From the NCBI GenBank assembly GCA_027298025.1, contig JAPUGV010000129.1, positions 1 through 36,096 on the forward strand: a stretch of DNA of 36,096 bases. The letters run 5' to 3'. This stretch comes from Chloroflexota bacterium. Its GTDB lineage: Bacteria > Chloroflexota > Anaerolineae > Anaerolineales > E44-bin32. The notes beneath the pieces are model-generated. The model saw nothing but the letters and a program-made list of their open reading frames with translations, searched no databases and was not told the DNA's origin. The position numbers and the translations under genes were made by a program. Positions 7,237-15,636 of this stretch are shown here, piece by piece; the stretch's first letter is position 1, and each line of letters begins with the position of its first letter.

Positions 7237-8112
7237 ATGAACCCACAAAAAATGGTCTTGGCGCTCGCGATTGCGGCGTACTTGGCCGCTTGCCAGACTG
7301 CTGGATCGACCGCGGAGACGGCTCCTGGCAGTGAGGCACCAAACGGGTCTCAAGACAGTCAGGAAGGAGTGGTTCAACTCGATCCTCAGCTGCCCACGGG
7401 GGTGCACCTCCAGGCGGCTCTCCATATGCCGGAGACGTTGGAAGGAACACCCACGGTCCACGATGAGCTGCGTTATCTGGTCTACCTTCCCGAAGGCTAC
7501 GGGGATGACGCGGAGCGTGAATGGCCACTGATCTTCTTCCTGCATGGATCGGGAGATGGTGATTACGACTCGACCTTCGTCTTGAGCTTCGGACTGCCGG
7601 CGGTACTGCTGGCGGGTGAGCAACCGGAAGATTTCCCCTTTGTCGTGATCTCGCCGCAAGCCTTTCCGGGGGAGGTCTGGTGGTCGCCAGAAATGATTCC
7701 AGCTCTGGCGGCTTTATTGGATGAGGCGACGGAGACCTACCGGGTGGACACGGATCGCGTGTATTTGACTGGCCTGAGCATGGGGGGGTACGGCTCGTGG
7801 TGGCTGGCGACCGCCTATCCTGAACGATTTGCGGCCATGGTCTCCATCTCGGGAAGTGGGTATCGAGAACCCACCGTGCCCGAGTCGGAGACCCTTTGCC
7901 GGTTGGCAGACCTGCCGATCCGGGCCATCCATGGCGCGAAGGATCGGATCTCGGAGGCGCGGGCGTCTCAAATGAATGTAGAGGCGCTTGAGCAGCAATG
8001 TTCGGCGGACGTGGAGTGGGAGCTGTATGAGGACGAGGGCCACATCGGTGCCTACGAGCGCGCCTATCGGGATCCGGCCCTCTACGAGTGGATGCTAGAG
8101 CACTCCCGCTAG
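7237..8112 (+). CDS. Lipoprotein alpha/beta-hydrolase (esterase/PHB depolymerase-like)
   Basis: A secreted serine hydrolase of the LpqC/poly-hydroxyalkanoate depolymerase-like group. The ATG at 7237 begins a lipoprotein signal (MNPQKMVLALAIAAYLAAC; lipobox LAAC), which is better than the track start at 7093 inside the divergent gene. After a Ser/Glu-rich linker come FFLHGSGDGD (oxyanion region), the nucleophile motif GLSMGG, and the likely acid and base in GAKDRI and DEGHIG, giving a full Ser-Asp-His set. Total 291 residues. Natural substrate unknown: an ester or short polyester outside the cell is likely. It is divergent from the membrane protein with about 48 bases between the starts. Confidence 0.82.
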   Translation: MNPQKMVLALAIAAYLAACQTAGSTAETAPGSEAPNGSQDSQEGVVQLDPQLPTGVHLQAALHMPETLEGTPTVHDELRYLVYLPEGYGDDAEREWPLIFFLHGSGDGDYDSTFVLSFGLPAVLLAGEQPEDFPFVVISPQAFPGEVWWSPEMIPALAALLDEATETYRVDTDRVYLTGLSMGGYGSWWLATAYPERFAAMVSISGSGYREPTVPESETLCRLADLPIRAIHGAKDRISEARASQMNVEALEQQCSADVEWELYEDEGHIGAYERAYRDPALYEWMLEHSR

Positions 8113-8380
8113 GAACCTAGTGCGGCTCCCCCTGCGAGGCCGAATCATTGAGTTACGGCCGAAATGGCTCCGCATCCACACTACAGGCAGCAGCGGCGAC
8201 GGCCATCCGTACCCCACCCGTAACTTTCCCAGAGCATGTATTAGATCGCTTCTCGGCTCCTTTGAGCGCGGGGGTTGCGCGTCCCACACCGCGGGTACCG
8301 CGCATTCTAACTCGCTCTATGGACCTGAGATAGGTTCAGGATTGCCCCGCGCGTGGGAGGAGCAAAGCCAAACCGGGAGT

Positions 8381-8386
8381 TATACT
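8381..8386 (+). promoter_or_regulatory. -10 box (TATACT) of lhr
   Basis: TATACT lies 11 bases before the ATG at 8398, predicting a leaderless mRNA. The 285 bases between the esterase and lhr contain no other recognisable feature apart from a small CCTGA/TCAGG stem near 8323. Confidence 0.5.
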
Positions 8387-8397
8387 TTCCCGACCCT

Positions 8398-11300
8398 ATG
8401 GCTTCGAGCGGATTCCACCCACTGGTCCAAAAATGGTTCGAGGATCGCTTTGAGGCGCCAACGGAGGCGCAGCAAGCGGGCTGGTCGGCGATTCGAACAG
8501 GGAATGACACGCTCATTGCGGCCCCCACGGGGTCAGGAAAAACCCTGGCCGCTTTCCTCTGGTCGATCGACAAGCTGGTGCGCGCTTCGATCGAACGGCG
8601 GCTCGAAGACCGGACCTATGTCGTCTACATATCTCCGCTCAAGGCACTGGGCAATGACATCCGCAAGAATCTCCAAGAGCCACTCTCGGGTATCGAAGCC
8701 CTAGCGGAACAAGCAGGCTTCGACCGACCCGACCTGCGGATCGCGGTGCGGACGGGGGATACGCCGCAAAGCGAAAGACGGGCTATGTTGAAGCGCCCGC
8801 CCCACATTTTGATCACAACGCCCGAATCGCTCTACATCCTGCTGACTGCCGAGGGCAGCCGCGCTTTCCTGTCAACGGCAGAAACGGTGATCGTGGATGA
8901 AATCCATGCCGTGGCCGGCGACAAGCGTGGCTCGCACCTCAGTCTCTCGCTCGAGCGGCTCGATCGGCTGGTCGGAAGGCGCCTGCAGCGCATCGGGCTG
9001 AGCGCTACGCAGAAACCGATCACACTAATCGCAGGCCTGCTCGCGGGCGCGAGCGAGAATATTCCTACGATTGTGGACTTGGGTCACCAGAGGCAGCTCG
9101 ACCTGCGGATTGAAACTACGGATCACGAGCTGGGCCCTATTGGCACGCACGAGCTCTGGTCCGATGTCTATGATCGCATGGTCGAGCACGTGCAAGCGCA
9201 CCGCACTACGCTAGTCTACGTCAACACAAGGCGTCTTTCGGAGCGTGTGGCCTTCCAGCTTACTTCTCGATTGGGAGAGGGGAAGGTCGCCGCGCACCAC
9301 GGCAGCCTCTCGCGACGTGCCAGGCTCGAAGCGGAGCAGGGCCTGAAATCTGGGAAAGTGCCGGTGGTCGTAGCTACCGCATCGCTCGAACTAGGGATCG
9401 ACATTGGACACGTGGATCTCGTCATTCATGTTGGGGCTCCCCGCTCCTTAGCGAGTCTGCTTCAACGCGTGGGGCGCTCCGCCCACCGGCCGGGCAGTTT
9501 GGAAATGCCGAAAGGGATCCTGTTCCCACTGACGCGGGATGAATTGCTGCAAAGTGCGGCAGCTGTGCAGGCGATTCTGAAAGGAGACCTCGATCGGGTC
9601 ATCATGCCGCAGAATCCGCTCGATATCCTGGCCCAACAAATCGTCGCCATCACGGCCAACGAAGAAATTGGGGAAGAGGAACTCTACGAACTCGTCAAGC
9701 GGGCTTATCCCTTCCGTGACCTGGACCGGGAAGACTTCAATGACGTGTTGGACATGCTGTCGGAGGGCATCGCTACGGCACGCGGTCGCCGATCTGCCCG
9801 CATCCACCGAGACCGGGTCAACGCTAGCCTGAGTGGCCGGCGAGGCGCGCGGTTGGCGGCCATCACGGGCGGGGGAGCGATCCCCGATACGGCTGACTAC
9901 GATGTTGTGCTCGAGCCGGACGGTAGCCTCGTGGGGAAGGTCAACGAGGATTTTGCCATTGAGAGCATGGCCGGGGATATCTTCCTGCTTGGGAATCGCT
10001 CGTGGAAAATTCGCCGCGTGGTATCGGGCAAAGTGCACGTCGAAGACGCACAAGGCGCTCCACCCACCATACCGTTCTGGTTGGGTGAGGCCCCGGCGCG
10101 CACTGCGGAGCTTTCTTCTGCTGTTAGTGAACTGCGGGCGAAGATTGCCGATCAACTGCGCGACATTGAGGCGCTGCTGGGCTGGCTGGGAGCAGAATGT
10201 GGCCTGGATCGTGGCGGGGCCGAGCAGCTAGTGGCCTATATTTCGGAGACGGTGGCCGCGCTGGGGGAGGTGCCCACCAAGCAGACCATTATCGCCGAGC
10301 GCTTCTTCGACGAGGCGGGGGGGATGCAGCTTGTCGTACATTCCCCCTACGGTGCGCGGATCAACCGCGCCTGGGGCCTGGCCATGCGGAAGCGATTCTG
10401 CGTGACCTTCGACTTCGAATTGCAGGCAGCGGCGACGGATGACGGATTTGTGCTCTCTCTGGGTGAACAGCATAGCTTTCCAGTGGAAAACGCGTTTCGG
10501 CTAGTGCGGTCGGACAATCTCGAAAATGCGCTGGTTCAGGCCACCCTGGCGGTTCCGATGTTCACCAATCGCTGGCGCTGGAATTCGACGCGCTCGCTGG
10601 CGCTGCTCCGATTCAGCGGGGGCAAACGGGTCCCCATGCCGATCCAGCGCATGCGTGGGGAGGATCTACTGGCAGCCGTGTTCCCCGCCCAAGTGATGTG
10701 TCAGGACAATCGCTCCGGTGACGTTGAGATCCCTGACCACCCGCTGGTGCGGCAGACAGTTTATGACTGTCTGCACGAAGCCATGGACCTAGACGGCCTA
10801 CGGGAGGTCCTGGATGCGATCGACGTAGGAGAGATTCGCACCCTGGCACTCGACACTACAGGCCCCTCGCCCATATCACACGAGATCCTGAACGCCAATC
10901 CGTACGCCTTCCTCGATGATGCGCCGCTCGAAGAGCGTCGCGCCCGAGCCGTCGCGCTGAGACGCACAGATCCCGAACTGGGGCGTGGCATCGGCGCGCT
11001 AGATCCGCTCGCGATCAAGGAAGTAAGGAATCACGCCTGGCCGGATGTGCGCGATGCGCATGAACTACATGACGCGCTGCTCAACCTGTGCCTGGTGCCG
11101 GTCGAAGAGGGAGCAGAGTGGAGAGAGCAATTTGAAGAGCTCGTTCAGCATGGACGGTCATCCCTGGCGACCTGGTCCTCAGCGGGGACTTCGCGAAGCG
11201 CATACGTTGCGGCCGAACGAATCCGGATGGTTCAGGCGGCTTTCCCGGGAGCACACTTTGAACCCGAGCTGGATCCGGTGGCTCTGAGCGCCAGGGAACA

Positions 11301-12660
11301 GGTCTGGATCGAGCGCGGCGAGGTACCACGCGTTATCGTACAGGGCTGGCTGGAATGCATAGGACCGACGACAGCCGAGGCGTTGTCGATGCGGCTTGGC
11401 CTGCCGCGAGCGGACGTTGAGATCGCCCTCGCTCAGCTCGAGACGGAGGGAATCGTTCTGAGGGGTCAGTTCGAACCGGATGGGAATCCAGAGGATATCG
11501 AATGGTGTGATCGTAGATTGCTCGCCCGCATCCACCGGCGGACGATCAACAAGCTGCGCCGCGAAATACAGTCGGTGAGCGCAGCGGACCTCATTCGATT
11601 CTTGTTTCGATGGCAACATGCCTATCCCGGAAGGCAGTTGCGCGGCCAAGAGGGTGTGCTGCACGTCATTCGACAGCTTCAGGGCCTTGAGTTGCCGGCG
11701 CCCTCCTGGGAGCGGGATGTACTGCCGGCACGGGTTGAGGGCTACAAACCTTCCGATTTGGAGGACCTATGTCTGTCGGGAATTCTGGCCTGGGGACGGC
11801 TCAGGGGTGGAAGGGCCTTCGATCCGGAAAAGCCAGGAGCGGTTCAACGTCCCACACGCTCCGCTTCTCTAGGCTTCGCTCTCAGGGAGGATCTGCCGGT
11901 TTGGATGGAAGGGAGCGACACGGATCTCGAGAAGCACCTCAGCCAGCCCGCGCGTGAGGTGCTCGAATATCTAACGGCCTCCGGCGCATCCTTCCAGTCG
12001 GATATTGAGCGCGGGACCGGCCTGCTGGGAACTCAAGTTGAGGAAGCGCTATGGGAGTTGGTGGCTCATGGCCTCGTTACCGGGGATGGTTTGGCAGGCC
12101 TGCGATCCCTGCTGCTGCCACCGGATCGCAGGCGGCGGGCGAGACGAATGAGGGCCAGAAGGGGCTCGCTTGCAATCGGCCCTCTGGGGCGGTGGTCGGT
12201 ACTTCAGCGCGGCCAGGAAGCCGCTGGGCAGGAGGCTGAAGAGGCGATGGCGCGCCAATTGCTGCGGCGCTATGGGATCGTCTTCCGCGAGCTGCTGTCG
12301 AGAGAGACGCGCATTCCCTCCTGGCGAAGCCTGCTGCGCCTATACCGAGAAATGGAGCTGCGAGGCGAGATCCGCGGCGGGCGCTTTGTCGATGGCTTCG
12401 TAGGCGAGCAGTTCGCTCTGCCGGAGGCGGTGGATGAGCTTCGGGCTGTTAGGCGCCACGCTAGCGGGGAAGAGACCGTCATCATTGCGGCATCCGATCC
12501 ACTCAATCTAGTGGGAATTCTGACTCCGGGAGAACGCGTGTCGCCGCTTTCGCGGCAGATGATCCTCTACGAACGAGGGGTCCCTGTTGAGATCGGAACA
12601 ATCGGAGCGATCCGACACCGGCTAGCCCCTAAGCCCAGCCGATCGCGGGAGATAAGCTAG
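8398..12660 (+). CDS. lhr: Lhr-type large superfamily 2 helicase
   Basis: ATP-dependent 3'-5' DNA translocase/helicase implicated in DNA repair in other bacteria. Motif I APTGSGKT is near residue 41, motif II is DEIH, and LSATQ (motif III) follows; domain 2 carries VVATASLELGIDIGHVD and QRVGRSAHRPGS (motifs V-VI). The Lhr winged-helix and beta-barrel core follows, then the long C-terminal extension, total about 1,420 residues, close to full-length actinobacterial and E. coli Lhr (about 1,500) rather than the ~900-residue Lhr core. I start at ATG 8398 (MASSGFHPLVQKW) because the helicase homology and the -10 box both support it; the track's 8353 start adds 15 residues that span the promoter. 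Apparently monocistronic. Confidence 0.93.
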   Translation: MASSGFHPLVQKWFEDRFEAPTEAQQAGWSAIRTGNDTLIAAPTGSGKTLAAFLWSIDKLVRASIERRLEDRTYVVYISPLKALGNDIRKNLQEPLSGIEALAEQAGFDRPDLRIAVRTGDTPQSERRAMLKRPPHILITTPESLYILLTAEGSRAFLSTAETVIVDEIHAVAGDKRGSHLSLSLERLDRLVGRRLQRIGLSATQKPITLIAGLLAGASENIPTIVDLGHQRQLDLRIETTDHELGPIGTHELWSDVYDRMVEHVQAHRTTLVYVNTRRLSERVAFQLTSRLGEGKVAAHHGSLSRRARLEAEQGLKSGKVPVVVATASLELGIDIGHVDLVIHVGAPRSLASLLQRVGRSAHRPGSLEMPKGILFPLTRDELLQSAAAVQAILKGDLDRVIMPQNPLDILAQQIVAITANEEIGEEELYELVKRAYPFRDLDREDFNDVLDMLSEGIATARGRRSARIHRDRVNASLSGRRGARLAAITGGGAIPDTADYDVVLEPDGSLVGKVNEDFAIESMAGDIFLLGNRSWKIRRVVSGKVHVEDAQGAPPTIPFWLGEAPARTAELSSAVSELRAKIADQLRDIEALLGWLGAECGLDRGGAEQLVAYISETVAALGEVPTKQTIIAERFFDEAGGMQLVVHSPYGARINRAWGLAMRKRFCVTFDFELQAAATDDGFVLSLGEQHSFPVENAFRLVRSDNLENALVQATLAVPMFTNRWRWNSTRSLALLRFSGGKRVPMPIQRMRGEDLLAAVFPAQVMCQDNRSGDVEIPDHPLVRQTVYDCLHEAMDLDGLREVLDAIDVGEIRTLALDTTGPSPISHEILNANPYAFLDDAPLEERRARAVALRRTDPELGRGIGALDPLAIKEVRNHAWPDVRDAHELHDALLNLCLVPVEEGAEWREQFEELVQHGRSSLATWSSAGTSRSAYVAAERIRMVQAAFPGAHFEPELDPVALSAREQVWIERGEVPRVIVQGWLECIGPTTAEALSMRLGLPRADVEIALAQLETEGIVLRGQFEPDGNPEDIEWCDRRLLARIHRRTINKLRREIQSVSAADLIRFLFRWQHAYPGRQLRGQEGVLHVIRQLQGLELPAPSWERDVLPARVEGYKPSDLEDLCLSGILAWGRLRGGRAFDPEKPGAVQRPTRSASLGFALREDLPVWMEGSDTDLEKHLSQPAREVLEYLTASGASFQSDIERGTGLLGTQVEEALWELVAHGLVTGDGLAGLRSLLLPPDRRRRARRMRARRGSLAIGPLGRWSVLQRGQEAAGQEAEEAMARQLLRRYGIVFRELLSRETRIPSWRSLLRLYREMELRGEIRGGRFVDGFVGEQFALPEAVDELRAVRRHASGEETVIIAASDPLNLVGILTPGERVSPLSRQMILYERGVPVEIGTIGAIRHRLAPKPSRSREIS

Positions 12661-12747
12661 CTCTCTCCAGGATTATTCGGCCTGCTTCGTACCTCGGAGT
12701 CCATGTAATGATCCCGAGCCCCGAAATCCCAGCCTGGCTTGAAATTA

Positions 12748-12783
12748 CGAGGCAGGGCCCCAAACGCTCCTGGGCCTGCCTCG
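12748..12783. terminator. Strong hairpin downstream of lhr
   Basis: CGAGGCAGGGCCC pairs with GGGCCTGCCTCG (one bulged G), loop 11 bases. There is no T-tract after it, so it could be a factor-dependent terminator of lhr or a structure upstream of hsp20. Confidence 0.5.
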
Positions 12784-12886
12784 GCTAAGTTAACAATCCT
12801 CCTACGTCACACATATCTGTTTCTGACGGCACCCAATTACCATAGATTCGAATTCGATGACAAAGAAAATTCTAGGAGGTAACACG

Positions 12887-13282
12887 ATGCAAAGTTACTA
12901 CAGAGGGTATCCGAGGCGAAGACGCTGGAACGGGTCTCGTACCATCGGCTTCAACGGCGGCCGGCGCATGCCGATCGACGTGCACTCAGACGATGAGGCC
13001 TACCTGATCACGGCCGCCGTGCCGGGTCTATCGGCCGAGGAGGTGAAGGTTGAGGTGCTCGACGATCTGGTGACGATGAGTGGCGAAATTACCCTTGAGG
13101 AGAATGGTGGCAGCCAGAAGATTCTCAGCGAGCTGCGTCACAGCTTCTACCGTCAGGTCCGACTGCCCGAGGCCGTCAACGCGGATGAGATCGAGGCCAA
13201 GGTCGAGAAGGGGCTGCTGACGGTGCGTATCCCCAAGGCCGATGAAGCCCGACCCAAGAAGATTGAAGTCAAGGCTGAGTAA
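12887..13282 (+). CDS. Small heat-shock protein, Hsp20 family
   Basis: ATP-independent holdase that binds unfolding proteins. The alpha-crystallin domain runs about residues 25-120 (DVHSDDEAYLITAAVPG, then the family motif GLLTVRIPK) and the tail holds the short IEV motif used for oligomer assembly. The start at 12887 is fixed by a strong ribosome-binding site, AGGAGGT at 12874-12880 with 6 bases of spacing; the track's 12857 start lies before that site. Length 131 residues, normal. A perfect terminator follows directly, so it is transcribed alone. The upstream region carries AGATTCGAAT (12844-12853), also found before pcm and dnaA. Confidence 0.95.
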   Translation: MQSYYRGYPRRRRWNGSRTIGFNGGRRMPIDVHSDDEAYLITAAVPGLSAEEVKVEVLDDLVTMSGEITLEENGGSQKILSELRHSFYRQVRLPEAVNADEIEAKVEKGLLTVRIPKADEARPKKIEVKAE

Positions 13283-13302
13283 GCCTCAATAGCACATAAG
13301 GT

Positions 13303-13336
13303 AAAATGGGCGGCGCTTGCCGCCCATTTTTCTTTT
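13303..13336 (+). terminator. Intrinsic terminator of hsp20
   Basis: Perfect 12-bp stem AAAATGGGCGGC / GCCGCCCATTTT with a GCTT loop, followed by TCTTTT. Textbook rho-independent terminator. Confidence 0.92.
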
Positions 13337-13360
13337 CCCCGATTCGCGCGCGAGCCGAGA

Positions 13361-14134
13361 ATGATTCAAAACGAGGCTCCGATCCTAAACCCTAATTCAG
13401 CCGAAGACGGTGAATTGCGCCAGCTTCCCGGCGTCGGTCCTCGATTAGCTAGCCGCATTATCGAGGGCCGGCCCTATCAGAGCCTGGAAGATCTGCGCCA
13501 GGTACCTGGCATCGGCGACAGCGTCCTTGAAGCGATTAAGCCCTTCCTGACCTTTGAGCCTGAGGCCCCGGAAGATTCGAAGGAGCGAGCTCCGGAAGAG
13601 AAAGAGCCTGCGGAAGCGAAGCCGGTGAAAGCGTCTCCACTGTCTGATCGGGCTGAAGCGAAAGAGGTGAAATATCCCCTCGTTCGGACGGAGCCCAGTT
13701 CGCAAAGGACTGGCTTCTGGGCCTTGCTAGCGATGGGTGCTGCCAGCGTCCTGTGCTCCGTCACACTTACGCTGGCCGTGATAGGCGGAATCAACGGTAC
13801 ACTGGACTTCGGCCGACACTCTGCGTTGCAGGACACGCGCAGTGAGTTGCTGCAGATTAGATCCCAATTGGAGGCCATACAAGTCGACCTCGATGCACTG
13901 CACGGTCGGGCCGAAGCTCTCGAAGGAATGTCCGGCAGGATGGCTGAGGTAGAAGGCCAGGTAGCGGCGCTGCAACAGCAAATCGGTGAGTCGCTCGAGG
14001 CTGTGGATGAAATGCAGGTGGAGCTGACCGCGGCGCTGGAAGAAACTCGTGCCCAAGCGGAGCGTGTCAACCGCTTCCAGTCCTTTTTGGATGGATTGAG
14101 TCGGTTGGTCGGCCAGGTCTTTACGGAACCATGA
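13361..14134 (+). CDS. Helix-hairpin-helix, membrane-anchored coiled-coil protein
   Basis: Unrecognised as a whole; 257 residues with clear parts. Residues 18-62 hold two ComEA-like helix-hairpin-helix motifs (LPGVGPRLASRI and VPGIGDSVLEAI), which usually bind DNA backbone non-specifically. A charged Glu/Lys/Pro linker follows, then one membrane helix (FWALLAMGAASVLCSVTLTLAVIGG, about 120-144), then a ~90-residue coiled coil rich in Gln, Glu and Leu. With this order the HhH part would be cytoplasmic and the coiled coil outside, the reverse of ComEA. It is the first of three overlapping genes, its stop overlapping the next start (ATGA). Confidence 0.8.
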   Translation: MIQNEAPILNPNSAEDGELRQLPGVGPRLASRIIEGRPYQSLEDLRQVPGIGDSVLEAIKPFLTFEPEAPEDSKERAPEEKEPAEAKPVKASPLSDRAEAKEVKYPLVRTEPSSQRTGFWALLAMGAASVLCSVTLTLAVIGGINGTLDFGRHSALQDTRSELLQIRSQLEAIQVDLDALHGRAEALEGMSGRMAEVEGQVAALQQQIGESLEAVDEMQVELTAALEETRAQAERVNRFQSFLDGLSRLVGQVFTEP

Positions 14135-14859
14135 GTTCGACGATGAACGACTCCGACCGCACATTCCTGGGGCGATTATTCGGGATACTGCTTCGGCTGG
14201 CTGTAGTGGTTGTACTCGGAGTCGCCCTGGCGGCCGGGGCATACTTCGGAATTCCGCGAGCCTATCGCAGTCTCATAGAGCCTGCGCAGGTCAACACCGC
14301 TCGCATTGATGCCATTGAAGCCGAGCTGGATCTTGCGCGCGGCGACACCCGCTCTCTGGGCGACCGCACGGGTGATCAGCTGGCCGAGTTGGAGGCGGCT
14401 CTGGCGGAGGGGGGCGAATCATTGGCGACAGCCCAATTGCAGCTCGAGGAGGCGCTGGCAGCCTCGCTGGATCAGAGTCGCGCGATGGAGGTCCTGACGG
14501 ACCAAATCGGGACCCTAAGGGGTGCACTGGGCGACCTTACGGATCAGGTCGATGCGGCTCTCAGTGAGCTCGGACAGCCCGAAGAAGAACTCCGACAGGA
14601 GCTGCTGATCAACCGCGTCATGCTCCATCTGGTACGTGCGAGACTCGGACTGTTAGAAAACAATGCCGGACTGGCAGCCGACGAGGCCGCTCGGGCGCGC
14701 GCGCTACTAGTAGAGACGGACCCCGAGGGCGAAATCGAAAATGTTCAAGATGCGATCGCTCGAATCGATCTTGCTCTCGAAACGATGCCAACGACCCCGC
14801 TGGTTGCGGGGGGTGATCTGGAGATTGCCTGGAAGCTGCTGGTGCAACCTCATGAGTGA
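14131..14859 (+). CDS. Membrane-anchored coiled-coil protein (middle gene of three)
   Basis: 242 residues of no family I recognise. A short cytoplasmic N-terminus, a membrane helix (ILLRLAVVVVLGVALAAGAYFG, about 18-40), a long coiled coil (about 55-150, repeated Ala/Leu/Glu heptads) and a C-terminal helical domain (NRVMLHLVRARLGLLENN onward). The C-terminal domain resembles that of the next gene and loosely the HemX-type helical repeat. The ATG overlaps the preceding stop by 4 bases, so it is translationally coupled. Confidence 0.78.
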   Translation: MSSTMNDSDRTFLGRLFGILLRLAVVVVLGVALAAGAYFGIPRAYRSLIEPAQVNTARIDAIEAELDLARGDTRSLGDRTGDQLAELEAALAEGGESLATAQLQLEEALAASLDQSRAMEVLTDQIGTLRGALGDLTDQVDAALSELGQPEEELRQELLINRVMLHLVRARLGLLENNAGLAADEAARARALLVETDPEGEIENVQDAIARIDLALETMPTTPLVAGGDLEIAWKLLVQPHE

Positions 14860-15511
14860 AGAGCGGTTACCGAAGGAGCAGATCGGTTCCGAATCGGATC
14901 CCGAAGATGCTGCGGAGCAGCAAATCGGGACCGAGATCTCTGACGGTGAGCGACCCGAACCGGACACTCCGGAAACCAAAGATGAGAGTCGAACGGGCCG
15001 CTTTCTCAAGCGGGTGTTCCGATGGGCAGTGCTGTTGCTGATTATCTTCATGCTTGGAGTCGTGGCATTAGAAATCGTGCAGGTGCGCCCGCTGAGAGCG
15101 GAGCGAGACAGTCTCGATCAATCGCTGGTCGAAGCAGGTGCAATTCAGCAGGAACAGCAGGCGGAGATCGATCGGCTGGAAGGGGTGGAGGAAGAGAACC
15201 AGGTCCTGGCCGCGTCCCTAAATCAGGCCGAGGCCCGCCTGGTCCTTCTGAACGTGCTGGTTGACGTAACCCGGGCACAGCTAGCGCTGGCTCAGGACGA
15301 TCCAGTCAGAGTTGCTGCCGCACTTCGGGGCACCGGCGAGAAGCTGGGATCCCTTCGCGATCTACTGGGACCGACCGAACTCGACGGATTGCGCGAGCGA
15401 CTCGTCCTGGTGCTGTCCGAGGTGGATGACGACCCGTTCGCGGCGGAGCGTGACCTGGAGATTCTGGCCAATACGTTGCTAGAAATCGAGCGGGAGCAAT
15501 CCGAGGAGTAG
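14852..15511 (+). CDS. Membrane-anchored coiled-coil protein (third gene, paralogue of the second)
   Basis: 219 residues from the ATG at 14852, which overlaps the previous gene's end by 8 bases (ATGAGTGA); the track start at 14741 is deep inside the previous gene. An acidic N-terminal ~50 residues (SESDPEDAAEQQIG) is cytoplasmic, followed by basic residues, a membrane helix (WAVLLLIIFMLGVVALEIV), a coiled coil (LDQSLVEAGAIQQEQQAEID) and a C-terminal helical domain containing LNVLVDVTRAQLALAQDDP. That segment and the later LVLSEVDDDPFAAERDLEIL parallel the same positions in the previous protein, so the two look like duplicates. Function unknown; probably acts as a complex with its two neighbours. 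Confidence 0.78.
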   Translation: MSEERLPKEQIGSESDPEDAAEQQIGTEISDGERPEPDTPETKDESRTGRFLKRVFRWAVLLLIIFMLGVVALEIVQVRPLRAERDSLDQSLVEAGAIQQEQQAEIDRLEGVEEENQVLAASLNQAEARLVLLNVLVDVTRAQLALAQDDPVRVAAALRGTGEKLGSLRDLLGPTELDGLRERLVLVLSEVDDDPFAAERDLEILANTLLEIEREQSEE

Positions 15512-15536
15512 GCGGACCGCTTCACACACACCCATC

Positions 15537-15562
15537 GCGGGCTTCCATAAATCGAAGCCCGC
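15537..15562. terminator. Hairpin between convergent operons
   Basis: Perfect 9-bp stem GCGGGCTTC / GAAGCCCGC with an 8-base loop, between the coiled-coil operon (plus) and htrA (minus). No clean T-tract, so moderate confidence as a terminator. Confidence 0.55.
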
Positions 15563-15636
15563 TCTGATTCCCAGCAAACGCCCCTGGAGGAATTGAGGCT
15601 GAGGATCACCGGTCTGAGATCTAGCCAAATCCCAGG

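Noticed and set aside
7189-7659. N-terminal extension of the 941-aa minus-strand ORF
   Set aside because: It overlaps the esterase gene, has no membrane-protein character, and the -10 box lies downstream of it; the homology starts at 7188.
8120-8704. Plus-strand 194-aa ORF across the lhr promoter
   Set aside because: Overlaps the start of lhr in another frame with no domain and no ribosome-binding site.
12857-12886. Earlier ATG for hsp20
   Set aside because: It would place the strong AGGAGGT inside the coding region; the ATG at 12887 fits that site.
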